NCBI GenBank assembly: GCA_023269825.1
Contig: JAGDWI010000003.1
Location: 1 to 64,000 of the forward strand
Direction: 5' to 3'
Length of the DNA: 64,000 bases
Source: Desulfurococcaceae archaeon
GTDB lineage: Archaea > Thermoproteota > Thermoprotei_A > Sulfolobales > Desulfurococcaceae
Shown here: positions 52,101 to 61,717 of the stretch, one piece after another
Layout of the letters: each line of letters begins with the position of its first letter
Numbering within the stretch: the stretch's first letter is position 1
The notes under the pieces: generated by a model
What the model was told of the DNA's origin: nothing
Database searches by the model: none
Seen by the model: only the letters and a program-made list of their open reading frames with translations
Program-made: the position numbers and the translations under genes

Positions 52101-52269
52101 AGTCATCGAAATACATGAGAAAGAGATAAGAGTCCACGATTTACTGAGAAAACTTGGTTTACCCCCATCTGAGTACATAGTGATTAGAAACAACACCATC
52201 GTTACAGAGGAGGACGTATTAGTAGATGACGATGAAGTAGTAGTTTACACGATTAAATCGGGTGGATGA
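52072..52269 (+). CDS. Ubiquitin-like beta-grasp protein (MoaD/ThiS type) 1
   Basis: 65 aa ending in Ser-Gly-Gly, with the beta-grasp pattern IRVHDLLRKLGLPPSEYIVI, DDDEVVVYTIKSGG. The C-terminal GG can be adenylated and thiocarboxylated for sulfur transfer or conjugated to proteins. It overlaps the GTPase gene by 29 bp and the next, second beta-grasp gene by 4 bp. Confidence 0.88.
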   Translation: MRIKILESNEVIEIHEKEIRVHDLLRKLGLPPSEYIVIRNNTIVTEEDVLVDDDEVVVYTIKSGG

Positions 52270-52508
52270 CTAAGCGAATTAAGAGGTGCAGACACTTGAT
52301 ATGCTTCAAGCTCCTCCCAAGAAACATTGATAAATGCATTGAATTAAATGAGGCACCCGTTAGCCTCCTACTTGAATCCATTAAAGACCTACTCGACGAA
52401 AACCTCGGAGTCATAGTAGTAGTTAATGGTAAACCATTGAACAACTACGATGAAGTAGTATCAAGTAAAGATGAAGTAGTAATCGTAGAGGAGTCTCTAG
52501 GAGGTTAA
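52266..52508 (+). CDS. Ubiquitin-like beta-grasp protein (MoaD/ThiS type) 2
   Basis: 80 aa ending in Leu-Gly-Gly. LGVIVVVNGKPLNNYDEVVS and KDEVVIVEESLGG fit the MoaD/SAMP fold. The N-terminal CRHLICFKLLP is unusual. It forms a tandem pair with the preceding gene (ATGA overlap), so two different sulfur carriers or modifiers are made together. Confidence 0.82.
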   Translation: MTKRIKRCRHLICFKLLPRNIDKCIELNEAPVSLLLESIKDLLDENLGVIVVVNGKPLNNYDEVVSSKDEVVIVEESLGG

Positions 52509-53017
52509 CTAGTTTTAGGCGGCCATACTCTGTCGAAGAATATGTTCTTGGATTTAACTGAGAGAGGTATACCGTACACTATATCCGCGTCTATGAGCTT
52601 TAATTCCTGTGCAGCAACCCCCAACGAGTACATTATCCTATTATCCACGTTTAAAATGGAGGCAGTTTTCACAGCGGATCCGAGTGCTATCCCGAGGTTG
52701 ACAATTGAGTTAATTAAACCTGGATCATATTTATAGACTTCGGGTTTCTTCAAACCAATGTCAACTATCTTGCAACCAATTAATACTACTGCGTCGCTTT
52801 TCCGAACACTATCAGCGTCTCGTTTAAAGAACTCGCCGTGTAATGGCGCTAGATCCTCCATTTTCCTAGCTAATTTCTCTAATTCCTCTCTATCAACTAT
52901 TATAGTGGATACTATGTTATCTACGCCACGTGCTTTAGGAGCTGTTTTAGCAGATATAATCATCAACTCAGCTACTCTAATAACGCCATTTCTCAATGCT
53001 TCTTTCTCATCTATCAT
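52505..53017 (-). CDS. DUF2148-family protein
   Basis: About 170 aa from MIDEKEALRNGV (53017). AELMIISAKTAPKARGVDNI, SDAVVLIGCKI and NIFFDRVWPPK are typical of DUF2148, called ferredoxin-domain containing; the clustered Cys of some members are largely absent. The start overlaps the acyl-CoA synthetase gene upstream. Function unknown. Confidence 0.8.
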   Translation of the reverse strand: MIDEKEALRNGVIRVAELMIISAKTAPKARGVDNIVSTIIVDREELEKLARKMEDLAPLHGEFFKRDADSVRKSDAVVLIGCKIVDIGLKKPEVYKYDPGLINSIVNLGIALGSAVKTASILNVDNRIMYSLGVAAQELKLIDADIVYGIPLSVKSKNIFFDRVWPPKTS

Positions 53018-53736
53018 GTGAAACCACCCATTGAACAACTACGACTAGTTCTCAATATAAACCTAGCATCAACAACTAATGAACCATCCGGGTATGCTAC
53101 CACGGGGTTTAAATCAGCTGACTCTATTTCAGGGTGATCCTCCATTAATTTACCGAACTTAAATATAATGTCAACTATGCTTTCAACGCTGACAGGAGGC
53201 ATGCCTCGGAAACCTTTGAGTAGAGGAGCTCCTTTCACCTCGCTCAACATCTCCAAAGCATCCTGCTTAGTGAATGGCCAAACTCTGAAAGTCACGTCTC
53301 TTAATACCTCTGTGAATACTCCTCCCAAACCAAACATTACTACAACGCCGAAGGTTTGATCCCTTAAACCACCAATAATTACCTCTAACCCCTTTGGAAC
53401 CATCTTCTGAACCAGTACCCCCTCTACTCTAGCGCTTGGAACTCTTCTACGAATGTTTCCAATTATCTCCTCGAATGCTTTAACAGCGTTCTCAGGTGAG
53501 TTTACACCTAGGATTACTCCACCAACATCTGTTTTGTGACTGATATCGGGTGATATTATTTTGAGAACAACTGGAAAACCGATCTTAGAGGATATCTTCC
53601 CCGCTTCCTCTGGGGTTCTAGCTACACCGTAGGGTGGGTAAGGTATATTGTATTGCTCTAGCAGCTGGAAAGCCTCGTGTTCAAGTAACTTATAACTAGT
53701 TAATTCCTTTACTTGACCTAGTTGTTCCCCGCTCAT
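53014..53736 (-). CDS. acdB: ADP-forming acyl-CoA synthetase, beta (ATP-grasp) subunit
   Basis: 240 aa ATP-grasp domain: FPVVLKIISPDISHKTDVGGVILGV, GLEVIIGGLRDQTFGVVVMFGLGGVFTEVL, ESADLNPVVAYPDG. It makes ATP from acyl-CoA and ADP plus phosphate, the energy-conserving step of peptide or sugar fermentation in hyperthermophilic archaea. The alpha subunit is not in the window. Confidence 0.92.
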   Translation of the reverse strand: MSGEQLGQVKELTSYKLLEHEAFQLLEQYNIPYPPYGVARTPEEAGKISSKIGFPVVLKIISPDISHKTDVGGVILGVNSPENAVKAFEEIIGNIRRRVPSARVEGVLVQKMVPKGLEVIIGGLRDQTFGVVVMFGLGGVFTEVLRDVTFRVWPFTKQDALEMLSEVKGAPLLKGFRGMPPVSVESIVDIIFKFGKLMEDHPEIESADLNPVVAYPDGSLVVDARFILRTSRSCSMGGFT

Positions 53737-53799
53737 ATAGCCCTTGTATAATATTATAACTACTTAGAGCTTATAAGCTAATTGGTTGAGGGTTTAAAC

Positions 53800-54645
53800 T
53801 TGAGTGAAAAAGAGGTTTTAGGAGTAATACACCTACCTAGACTACCTAGCATTAATCTCAAGGCTGAAACCCCGTTTGAACACATAGTTGAGCAAGCAGT
53901 ATTAGAAGCAAGGATTCTAAGTGAACTAGGATTCACAGGAGTAATAGTGGAAAACTTCGGGGATTCACCATTCCATAAGAGAGTCAAGGATCCACTCACA
54001 ATTGCCTCAATGTCTATAATCGTGAGAGAAGTAGTTAAAAACTCGGGGTACAAAGTCGGCGTTAACTTGCTGAGAAACTCTGGTAGAGAAGCATATAGTA
54101 TAGCGGTTGCGGCAGGAGCAAAGTTCATAAGGGTTAATGCCCTAGTAGAAACCATAGTATCCGACTCCGGGGTAATTGAACCAGAGGCACCTAGACTGAG
54201 ATCAATTAGATTCAACTATCCCAGCGTAGAAGTATACGCTGATATACTAGTGAAACATTCCGCGAGCTTAAGAGCATCCCTGAGTATGATGGAGGCTACA
54301 AGTACTCTCCTAGCGAAAGGCTTCATTGAAGACTACGTGAGGGAACTAGTTGAAGAGTACGTGGATAGAGGTAAAGCAAACGCTTTGATCGTCACAGGAT
54401 TAAAAACAGGTGAACCACCTCCACTCCAACTAGTTAGACTAATTAAGAAGTACTCACCTATCCCAGTACTAGTTGGTAGTGGAGTTACACTAGAAAACCT
54501 TGAATTAGTATTAAAGCACTCTGATGGAGTAATAGTTGGATCATACATAAAGAAGAATGGAAAAGCTGGGAATCCGCTAGATCAAGCCAGAGCCAAGATG
54601 TTCATAGATAAAGTAAGAGAGATCAAAAATAAAGTATTACAGTGA
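53800..54645 (+). CDS. BtpA-family TIM-barrel protein
   Basis: About 281 aa. GVIHLPRLP near the N-terminus, GFTGVIVENFGDSPF, AAGAKFIRVNALV and PIPVLVGSGVTLENLELVLK are typical of the BtpA/SgcQ family. Plants and cyanobacteria use a member in photosystem I biogenesis; the archaeal role is unknown. I prefer the TTG at 53800 because the TATA box GCTTATAAGC (53769-53778) puts the transcript start there; an in-frame TTG lies at 53782. Confidence 0.85.
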   Translation: MSEKEVLGVIHLPRLPSINLKAETPFEHIVEQAVLEARILSELGFTGVIVENFGDSPFHKRVKDPLTIASMSIIVREVVKNSGYKVGVNLLRNSGREAYSIAVAAGAKFIRVNALVETIVSDSGVIEPEAPRLRSIRFNYPSVEVYADILVKHSASLRASLSMMEATSTLLAKGFIEDYVRELVEEYVDRGKANALIVTGLKTGEPPPLQLVRLIKKYSPIPVLVGSGVTLENLELVLKHSDGVIVGSYIKKNGKAGNPLDQARAKMFIDKVREIKNKVLQ

Positions 54646-55289
54646 AACCCCGAGAGTAAATTAAACTATAGAACATGTTTCGAGACAAGACCTAAAACCA
54701 GGATTAAATACACTGTTCCAGGCTCCCCGGCGACATGGTGATCTAGTCTAGTTAGTCTATGTCCAGTATGTAATACCGTAGATGCGGGTGCTTCATTGCT
54801 GAGACTTAATGTTATATATATTATACGCGTTTAACACTCCAAGATCAACTCTAATCAATAATACCTACGTGAACAAATATAGTTGTTATTTAATACTAAA
54901 AAAAGTTAAAAATAAAGTAAAATCTAAACATGATGTGAATAATCATGATTTATTATTTTATAGTTTTACATCATCCTAAAAGTATTACTAATTAAACTCG
55001 ATCATGGGTGATTATTTCAACATGATATAGCTAATATGTAAGAGTAGGTGGTTTAGTAGGCTTAATCAGTAATACCATGAATATTGTGAATTACAGTCAA
55101 CATTGCTATGTATCATTGTATTTAATTAAATCAGAGTTTAATGCCTAATTATATGTATTACTCATGAGGGTTGATCATGTGTTATTGGTTGAAAGTTATC
55201 TATGTGTTTTATGAACCTAGGTTCACTTGGTCTCATTTACAAGTATTACCGCATTGGATCATGCTTAGTGTTTGTTTTTATTTTAGGTT
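54646..55289. other. AT-rich gene-free region
   Basis: About 640 bp without a supportable gene. The part 54820-55320 is very AT-rich and contains several ATCATG motifs (AATCATGATT near 54942, CGATCATGGG near 54999, TTGATCATGT near 55174, GGATCATGCT near 55256). A weak C/D-like arrangement near 54740-54815 is not convincing. No replication initiator gene is near. Confidence 0.5.
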
Positions 55290-55410
55290 GTTACATTTTA
55301 TGAATATAAATGTGTTTGTATAATTGAGAAGACCCTCCGCGCCCCACTCGCGGTTGATCTCTCGGAGTCTCATTAGATCAGGGCTCCACTGTGGGGTTCC
55401 AGGTTAACTA
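55290..55410 (-). mobile_element. tnpB C-terminal relic, same family as the intact copy
   Basis: A minus frame reads QWSPDLMRLREINREWGAEG followed by LLNYTN. It resembles the tail KWSPDSPRSEAVKTRAKRGN of the intact TnpB at 20083, and the DNA shares a GTGGAGCCCTGAT / GTGGAGCCCCGAT core. The GC-rich block contrasts with its AT-rich surroundings. Confidence 0.45.
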
Positions 55411-55558
55411 TACCCCTCTATAGTTAATTCGCGATTAACTCAACCAACTGCTCAAGTAAACAATGTCAAGTGAACACCAATAATGCAATGAAATTAAACT
55501 GTTTAATTACTTATTGCAGAGTAAGAAGCCCTCCATAATGGATGAATACTCCATTACT

Positions 55559-56347
55559 CTAACTTTGAGAACCCCTCTTCTGGCTCGAGTAGAGACGCAG
55601 TCTAGCGTTATAAACTGGGTCTGGGCCAATGGTCTCCATTACTTTATCGACTGCTTCTTCGAGATTAAATCCATTTCTCACAAATGCTTTTATGAGCTCC
55701 AAGGTAGCTTTATCAGAGTGCTCTACGCTAACGTAGCCATCCCAAGCAATATACGCAGATACCCCTTTCCCGAGGAGGTAATCTATGAAGACTTGGTCTT
55801 CTGTACCAACGCAACCCATTAATATTACAATGGATCCAGTTAAGTTCAGCGCGGAATCCCTACCCAAGAACCTAGCATTAAGAGCAAAATACGTTTTATT
55901 CTCGAAACGCGCTTCACCCCTTGCTACAACACCAGTCAACTTTAACGCGAAATAATCGTTTTCATTATAGGGTTCACCAGTAAACAAGTAGAGTTCCCCA
56001 TCGATCGATATCGCGCTATGAAGCCTTAATACAATGATGTCGTAACGCTTTAATCCCAGTAGAAAAACCACTGTCACGTTTCCACCTTGCACAACGTCCA
56101 CTGTAAACCCGGATTCCTCTAGAATATTCTTGGCTACGTTAATGAAGTAGTCACCTGGATAAATAACGCTCAAACCATCAACTAGTAATGCTCGTCGAAC
56201 AACATTGTTTTCACTGGGGTACGTGCTCAGAGTATTAGTTCTTTCATGTAATAAGTAATCATAAGTCATCAGTAGTAGTAGTAAAGAAGCCGCGAGTACC
56301 GTGAAAACAATGACTAATACAGTGTTTTTCTTCAAGTTGAATACCAT
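55559..56347 (-). CDS. Membrane-anchored secreted protein with a possible caspase/gingipain-like fold
   Basis: 262 aa: an N-terminal membrane helix or signal anchor (VLVIVFTVLAASLLLLLMTY), then an extracellular alpha/beta domain. RYDIIVLRLHSAIS (His-110) and SIVILMGCVGTEDQVF (Cys-179) sit at strand ends as the His-Cys dyad does in clan CD peptidases, and VSAYIAWDGYVSVEHSDKAT followed by LEEAVDKVM matches the usual helix after it. The family is not recognised. It is divergent from the surface-protein gene at 56419. Confidence 0.65.
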   Translation of the reverse strand: MVFNLKKNTVLVIVFTVLAASLLLLLMTYDYLLHERTNTLSTYPSENNVVRRALLVDGLSVIYPGDYFINVAKNILEESGFTVDVVQGGNVTVVFLLGLKRYDIIVLRLHSAISIDGELYLFTGEPYNENDYFALKLTGVVARGEARFENKTYFALNARFLGRDSALNLTGSIVILMGCVGTEDQVFIDYLLGKGVSAYIAWDGYVSVEHSDKATLELIKAFVRNGFNLEEAVDKVMETIGPDPVYNARLRLYSSQKRGSQS

Positions 56348-56418
56348 TATAGTAAATTAAAACTTTTTGTTAAAAATTTATTTACTCCTTAAATAATAAT
56401 AGTACCAAGGTAATATTT

Positions 56419-59040
56419 ATGATGAAACATGCAATTACTCTACTCTTTATTCCACTAATAATACTAGCAGCACTTACACCATGGATCAATCCTTCAAACG
56501 CGCTCAAACAACCCGGAAACCCTATTATAATTGCGCAGACATCAACTACGTACACGGTTGAAGCACCCTACATTGTTCCGCTAGTAATGGGCTCAACTAA
56601 TATACCAATAGGTTTCATTAAAGTATAGAATAATGAGGAGTACCTCTACGTATTGTTCGAGATAGACCTGGATAGCTACCCTAACTACAGGATCTATCAG
56701 ACCCACCTCTACGTATCTAAGTCTCAGCCAGAGTGGAGTGCGCCGGGCCTGTGGCCATATAGTAACACGTACCCAACCTACGTGACTTCAGACCTCTACA
56801 AGATACCATTAGCGGATATTGATGGAGGCGCCAGAGTAAATGATACTATTTACTTAATGGCGCACACCACGATATATGAGGATAATGTACAAGTCGGTAG
56901 CGCTTATGGATTATACTTCAAGGGCTTTTTCACATACACAATACAAGAAGTGCCCACGCCTACACCATCACTCTCAATAGTGAAAACAGGGCCTATAGAA
57001 GCATATCCAGGAGGCGTATACAACTACGTTATAACGATTAGTAATTCTGGTAGCGTAGTAGTAAACAATACAGTAGTAGTAGACACTTTGCCGAGTGGAG
57101 TAGAGTTCATTAATGCTACTCCAACACCCAGTGAAATCAATGGCAACACAATCAAATGGAACCTTGGGACAATGAGCGTGAGTGGATACGTAGTTATCTC
57201 ACTACTAGTTATGTTCTCCCCTAATCTCTCGCCGGGTACCTACTTGACTAATAACGCTACTGCGTCTGGTGATAATGTAACGCCTGTAACCGCGAGCTTC
57301 ACAACGAAGGTCATAGCGGGGCCCTCTCTATCAATAGAGAAAAATGGGCCAAGCATAAGCTACCCGGGTAGCATAATAAGATACACTCTCAAAGTAACCA
57401 ATATTGGAAATGAAACCGCGTACAATGTAACAGTCAAAGACTACATAAACCTAACTAACGTGGAATACGTATCTTCAACTCCAGCCGGGAGCATAACTGG
57501 CAACCTTGTAACGTGGAGCCTTGGATCACTTAGTGCAGGGGCAACGGTTTACATAGAGCTAGTTGTAAGAGTGCGCGATACTGTTTCAAACGGCACAATA
57601 ATAAAGGACCAAGCTGAAGTAGCCTGGTATGATAACACTGGACAACTATATGGCCCCATCACAGACGAGTACTCGACCACGGTATTATCGAACCCGTCTC
57701 TGAGAATAACTAAAACTGGGCCGCTCACTGCTTTACCAGGAGAAGTCGTCGAGTACAATATCACTGTTTTCAACGCTGGTGGCTCGGCAGCCTACAATGT
57801 AACAGTAGTGGATCAACTGCCGCCGGAAGTAACATTCATTAACGCTACTCCAACACCCAGTGAGGTATTAAACAGTAAACTCGTATTCAAGAAAAGCCAA
57901 CTAGGTCCCGGAGAATACTTCACTATGATTATACGCGTCAACATGACCGTTACCGTGAGCACTGAGTACAAGGATTACGAAAACACAGTTAACGCTACTT
58001 GGAGCGACATAGAGGGAAGAAGCTATGGCCCCATACAAGACGCTCTCATAACACGTGTTTACTCGAAACCATTCATTGCACTCGGTAAAACCGGGGACAG
58101 TGTGGGCTACATGAATAAATCAGTGTCATTCACTGTAAGTGTAACTAACACTGGTGGAAGCACAGCGTACAATGTCACTGTCTGGGATGACCTCCCATAC
58201 GGAATAAGCTTTGTCTCATCTAACTACACGTGTCTATACAATAATGAGACTAGGAGAATTACGTGGAACATAAGTCAACTAGGTCCAGGGGAGACTATCA
58301 CTATTCTAATAGAGGCCCAAGTATACGGTGTCGAATACGATGGCGTACTAGTACTGAACAATGTATATGCTAACTGGACAGATGAGAATGGTTCCACATA
58401 TGGACCCGTCACTGATTTCCACCCATTGAAACTATACGTTAACCCATACGTAGAAGTCGATAAGATAGCGCCACTGCAATCAGAACCAGGTAAACAGCTC
58501 GTGTTCAATATTACGCTATTAAACCCCACTGAGACAATGATCTCGAACGTCACACTAGTTGACTACCTTCCATCCAGAGTAACATACGTTTCAAGCACGC
58601 ATGGCGGCGTATACGATAACACAACGCATACTATCACGTGGAGCAACTTAAGCATAGAGCCTAAGGGAACCACTGTAATCCAGGTAACAGTAAGCGTTGA
58701 CCCCGCTTTACCTAATGGTTCAATCATATTAAATGAAGTTACAGCATACTGGGCCAATGGCTCGGCAACGGATACTTCTGCAACAACGATCATAACACCA
58801 GTAACACCAACTACTCCCATAACCACTCCCGAGATAACACCAACTACGACTCCAACTGCAACACCGACAACGCCTACAACCACGCGCACGTTCCCACCGA
58901 TAACTTTCACGAAGCCGCCACCAGTAGGTGGAGAAGTAGTGTATGATTACACACCATTAGTGAGGTTATTAACGATAGTATTAGCTGTGGTTGCAATACT
59001 GGTAGTGATTTCTATACTGAAGAGAAGTCGTTTAAGTTAA
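56419..59040 (+). pseudogene. DUF11-repeat surface protein interrupted by one in-frame TAG
   Basis: One frame runs from the ATG at 56419 (signal peptide AITLLFIPLIILAALTPW) to 59040, about 873 codons, broken only by TAG at 56626-56628 (codon 70). Before it is GSTNIPIGFIKV; after it, NNEEYLYVLFEIDLD. About five DUF11/CARDB-like beta-sandwich repeats follow (each with SLSIVKTGP-type start and YNVTVVDQLP), then a Thr/Pro stalk and a C-terminal membrane helix. It is an archaeal cell-surface protein. TAG may be a mutated TGG (Trp), a sequencing error, or read through. Translation could also restart downstream of the stop, but without a signal peptide. Confidence 0.75.
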
Positions 59041-59137
59041 ACACATTTTTACCCTAATCCATAAGTCAATTTTTTAAGAAATAATGTTTATTTTCTCGAG
59101 TAATTCAAGCAGTTTTCTAAGCATGATTCGTAGTCAA

Positions 59138-60286
59138 CTATGCGAGAATAAGAGATCCGATCAATGATACTGTTGTTGGGCCCATTAAGTCAACGAAAGT
59201 AGTCATAATTGGAAATACTACGTTGTCTGGATCCCAGCCGTGCTTGAATGTTGCCATGGTTAACATGTAGGTGACAAGAGTGGATAATGAGTAGACTATG
59301 GTGCATGAAACCGATATTACTCCCGCTACTACTGCGACTTTTAAGTAACTAGTTGCAAGGGGAATGGTTGATAAAGCTAGAGCTATCATTATTGATGAAT
59401 ACGTCGCGATGAAGCCCCCAATGGCTTCATCGCGATAAGATTTCTCGGGGGTTTCGGCTCCAATGTGGAGATCTATATTCAGCTCGTTACCCAAGTGCCC
59501 CATCGCTGCTCCTATTACAGCGTTGAATGCTGGTAGAACCCCCAGTACCTCGGGATTCCTGCTTATGAATATCGTTGATAGTGCTAACACGAAGCCGCCT
59601 AAGCTACTGCCAGTTGATGCAACCACTGATGACGCTAAGTTTTCGAGGAGATCTCTAGTTTGTTTTTCCCGCACAAGGAGAACCGTGAATAATAGCGTCA
59701 AAGCGGTTAAAGCTATGATTGTAGAGAACCTTAGGGTATAAGAGAATTCCTCATAAATGCAAGCTACTAAGAGTAAAACTGCTGGTGTAGCGTAGTCACC
59801 TATACCTGTTACAATCGTTGCAACAAACGATGATGGATCATAACCATGCCTAAAAATAATTATGATGAGTAGAATTACAATGGGAGTGAGTATAAGGTAA
59901 ACTACTAGCGTTGAAATCAACGATATAAATAAGAGTGAGAAAAAGTCCGGTGCACGTAAACCAGTTAACAGCGACAAAAACACACCAATCAAGCATAAAA
60001 AAATGGTTGCTATACTTGAAACCACGTAGCCTATAAGTGCGTTCAACATGTTGAATCTGGAACGTATACTTGGAGGAGTTAAACCAAGGTGAAGAGCCTT
60101 AGTTAAGCGGTAGCCAATGGCACCGTACACGTCTCCCCTTAGATCCATGAGCCCGGGTGTAAGTATGAGTAGAACCGGGTAAGACACTAGCAAGTCTACG
60201 TTAAATCTCAGCGTTAGACCAGCTAACACCTCCGCTACCGCTAATGTAACCAGTGGCATTAACCAACTCTTTAACCTCGACTTCAT
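59138..60286 (-). CDS. SLC41/MgtE-type divalent cation transporter
   Basis: 382 aa, about ten helices forming two similar halves: PVLLILTPGLMDLRGDVYGA and FRHGYDPSSFVATIVTGIGD in the first, LPAFNAVIGAAMGHLGNELN and KHGWDPDNVVFPIMTTFVDL in the second. These are the pore-lining motifs of MgtE/SLC41 Mg2+ transporters. The cytoplasmic CBS domain of bacterial MgtE is missing. The divergent PhoU/TrkA-C gene likely provides regulation. Confidence 0.88.
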   Translation of the reverse strand: MKSRLKSWLMPLVTLAVAEVLAGLTLRFNVDLLVSYPVLLILTPGLMDLRGDVYGAIGYRLTKALHLGLTPPSIRSRFNMLNALIGYVVSSIATIFLCLIGVFLSLLTGLRAPDFFSLLFISLISTLVVYLILTPIVILLIIIIFRHGYDPSSFVATIVTGIGDYATPAVLLLVACIYEEFSYTLRFSTIIALTALTLLFTVLLVREKQTRDLLENLASSVVASTGSSLGGFVLALSTIFISRNPEVLGVLPAFNAVIGAAMGHLGNELNIDLHIGAETPEKSYRDEAIGGFIATYSSIMIALALSTIPLATSYLKVAVVAGVISVSCTIVYSLSTLVTYMLTMATFKHGWDPDNVVFPIMTTFVDLMGPTTVSLIGSLILA

Positions 60287-60386
60287 TATCGTTGCAATTA
60301 TCTCTACCCATATTAATCCTTGATAACTTAACTACGCAGAGTTTATATATATAAGTTCAGCAAACAATTATTTCCGTGAGGAGTCA

Positions 60387-61592
60387 GTGTTGTCGTGGTT
60401 GACGCCCGATATCCATAGGAAGTTCCACATAAAACCAACCGTTATAAAGTATAAACCGGACTCAGTGAGGAATATACTAGACCAGATATGGAAGTTAACG
60501 AATGTCTCCATTGACTTAGCTTTCTATGCTTACTTCTCGAGAGATAACGAATTAGCCCTCAAAATACTCGACTTAGATAAACGCGTAACAGAGTACATTG
60601 GTCAATTCATAGTGCACAACGCCATGGCTTACGGTAGATCCAAGGAAGGAGGATACGCTGGTTTACTCTCCTTCTACTACGGGTCAGCGATGGATATGAT
60701 ATCGGATTCTGTTAAAGACATGGTTTACACTCTCCTAGTAGGTTACACTCCCAGATTAAACTACAACCAGGTTTTAACATACGCTGAGGGAGAAGTAGTA
60801 GCCAAGTTGAAAGCAGACAAGGAATTTGATGTTATAGAGTTAACTGACAAATACCCGGTGGATGTACTACTAGTAGTTGAGAATGAAAAATACAAGTTTA
60901 GCCCTGAGCCACGTGACCGAGTCAAGAAGAACTCCACAATTTACGTGAGGGGATTCAAGGAGATTGTCCTCAGATTACTCAGCGATCTCAGCATTGAGTT
61001 TAAATTAGAAGATGTCGAGACAAGGGGATTAGACCGAGTCCTGAGAAACCTTATAGACATAAAGGATTGCACAGTTCTAATGCTTGACCTAGCTCACTAT
61101 GTTTTAATGGAGTTTAGTCGCGAACTAATGGAGGAAGTCGAAGACCTAGAAGTACAAATGGATTGGATGCACATGGAGACGATAAACTTACTTAACAACC
61201 TCGCGGGGAAAATAGATCCCAGTACATTCATAGGCATAATAACGATACTAAAAGAACTAGAAGACATAGCGGATGCAAGTAACACCATAAGCCGTATACC
61301 AAGCCTTGAAGAAGAGTTCCCAGAGGAGTATAAGATACTTTTCAGCAGAGTATTCGAAAGCATAGATGAAAAAGTGAAAACCATTACATTAAGTAAACCA
61401 ATAGATTTACACAATTTAGACCATTACCTCAGAAAATATGGAGGCCAAGTCTTAGCAGTTAAAACAAAGGAGTCATGGATAGCTTACCCCTTTGCCAGGG
61501 AGATATCCCTAAACCCAGGGGATAAACTCATAGTTGTTTACCAGGAGGAATTCGCAGATGAAGTAGAAAAACTCCTAGGCTCAAAAACATGA
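60387..61592 (+). CDS. PhoU-TrkA_C domain protein, likely regulator of the cation transporter
   Basis: 401 aa. A first PhoU-like helical bundle (residues 25-125), a TrkA_C/RCK_C domain (EFDVIELTDKYPVDVLLVVE... RDRVKKNSTIYVRG), a second helical bundle (VLRNLIDIKDCTVLMLDLAH), and a second TrkA_C domain (GGQVLAVKTKESWIAYPFAR...PGDKLIVVYQ). COG3273-like proteins of this design accompany MgtE/SLC41 genes, as here. GTG start with GTGAGGAG upstream. A TATA box TTTATATATATAAG lies at about 60342-60355. Confidence 0.85.
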   Translation: MLSWLTPDIHRKFHIKPTVIKYKPDSVRNILDQIWKLTNVSIDLAFYAYFSRDNELALKILDLDKRVTEYIGQFIVHNAMAYGRSKEGGYAGLLSFYYGSAMDMISDSVKDMVYTLLVGYTPRLNYNQVLTYAEGEVVAKLKADKEFDVIELTDKYPVDVLLVVENEKYKFSPEPRDRVKKNSTIYVRGFKEIVLRLLSDLSIEFKLEDVETRGLDRVLRNLIDIKDCTVLMLDLAHYVLMEFSRELMEEVEDLEVQMDWMHMETINLLNNLAGKIDPSTFIGIITILKELEDIADASNTISRIPSLEEEFPEEYKILFSRVFESIDEKVKTITLSKPIDLHNLDHYLRKYGGQVLAVKTKESWIAYPFAREISLNPGDKLIVVYQEEFADEVEKLLGSKT

Positions 61593-61664
61593 CAAAGATA
61601 AATTATTAAACATGGAATACGCGTTACGCGTGTAAAACCCAAGCCATGAAGATCAAAAATATAT

Positions 61665-61714
61665 TAAACCCCCCTTAAATAATAAAGTTTTTAAATAAAA
61701 CCATTAAGGGGTTT
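61665..61714 (+). promoter_or_regulatory. dha promoter with flanking half-sites
   Basis: TATA box GTTTTTAAATAAAA (61687-61700) lies 18 bp before the dhaL ATG, so the mRNA is probably leaderless. AAACCCCCCTTAA (61665-61677) and TTAAGGGGTTT (61704-61714) form an imperfect inverted repeat around it, a plausible operator. Confidence 0.5.
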
Positions 61715-61717
61715 CTC

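Noticed and set aside
54740-54815. Possible box C/D sRNA (GGTGATC ... CTGA)
   Set aside because: Box C is poor and no D'/C' pair with correct spacing is visible, unlike the two accepted sRNAs.
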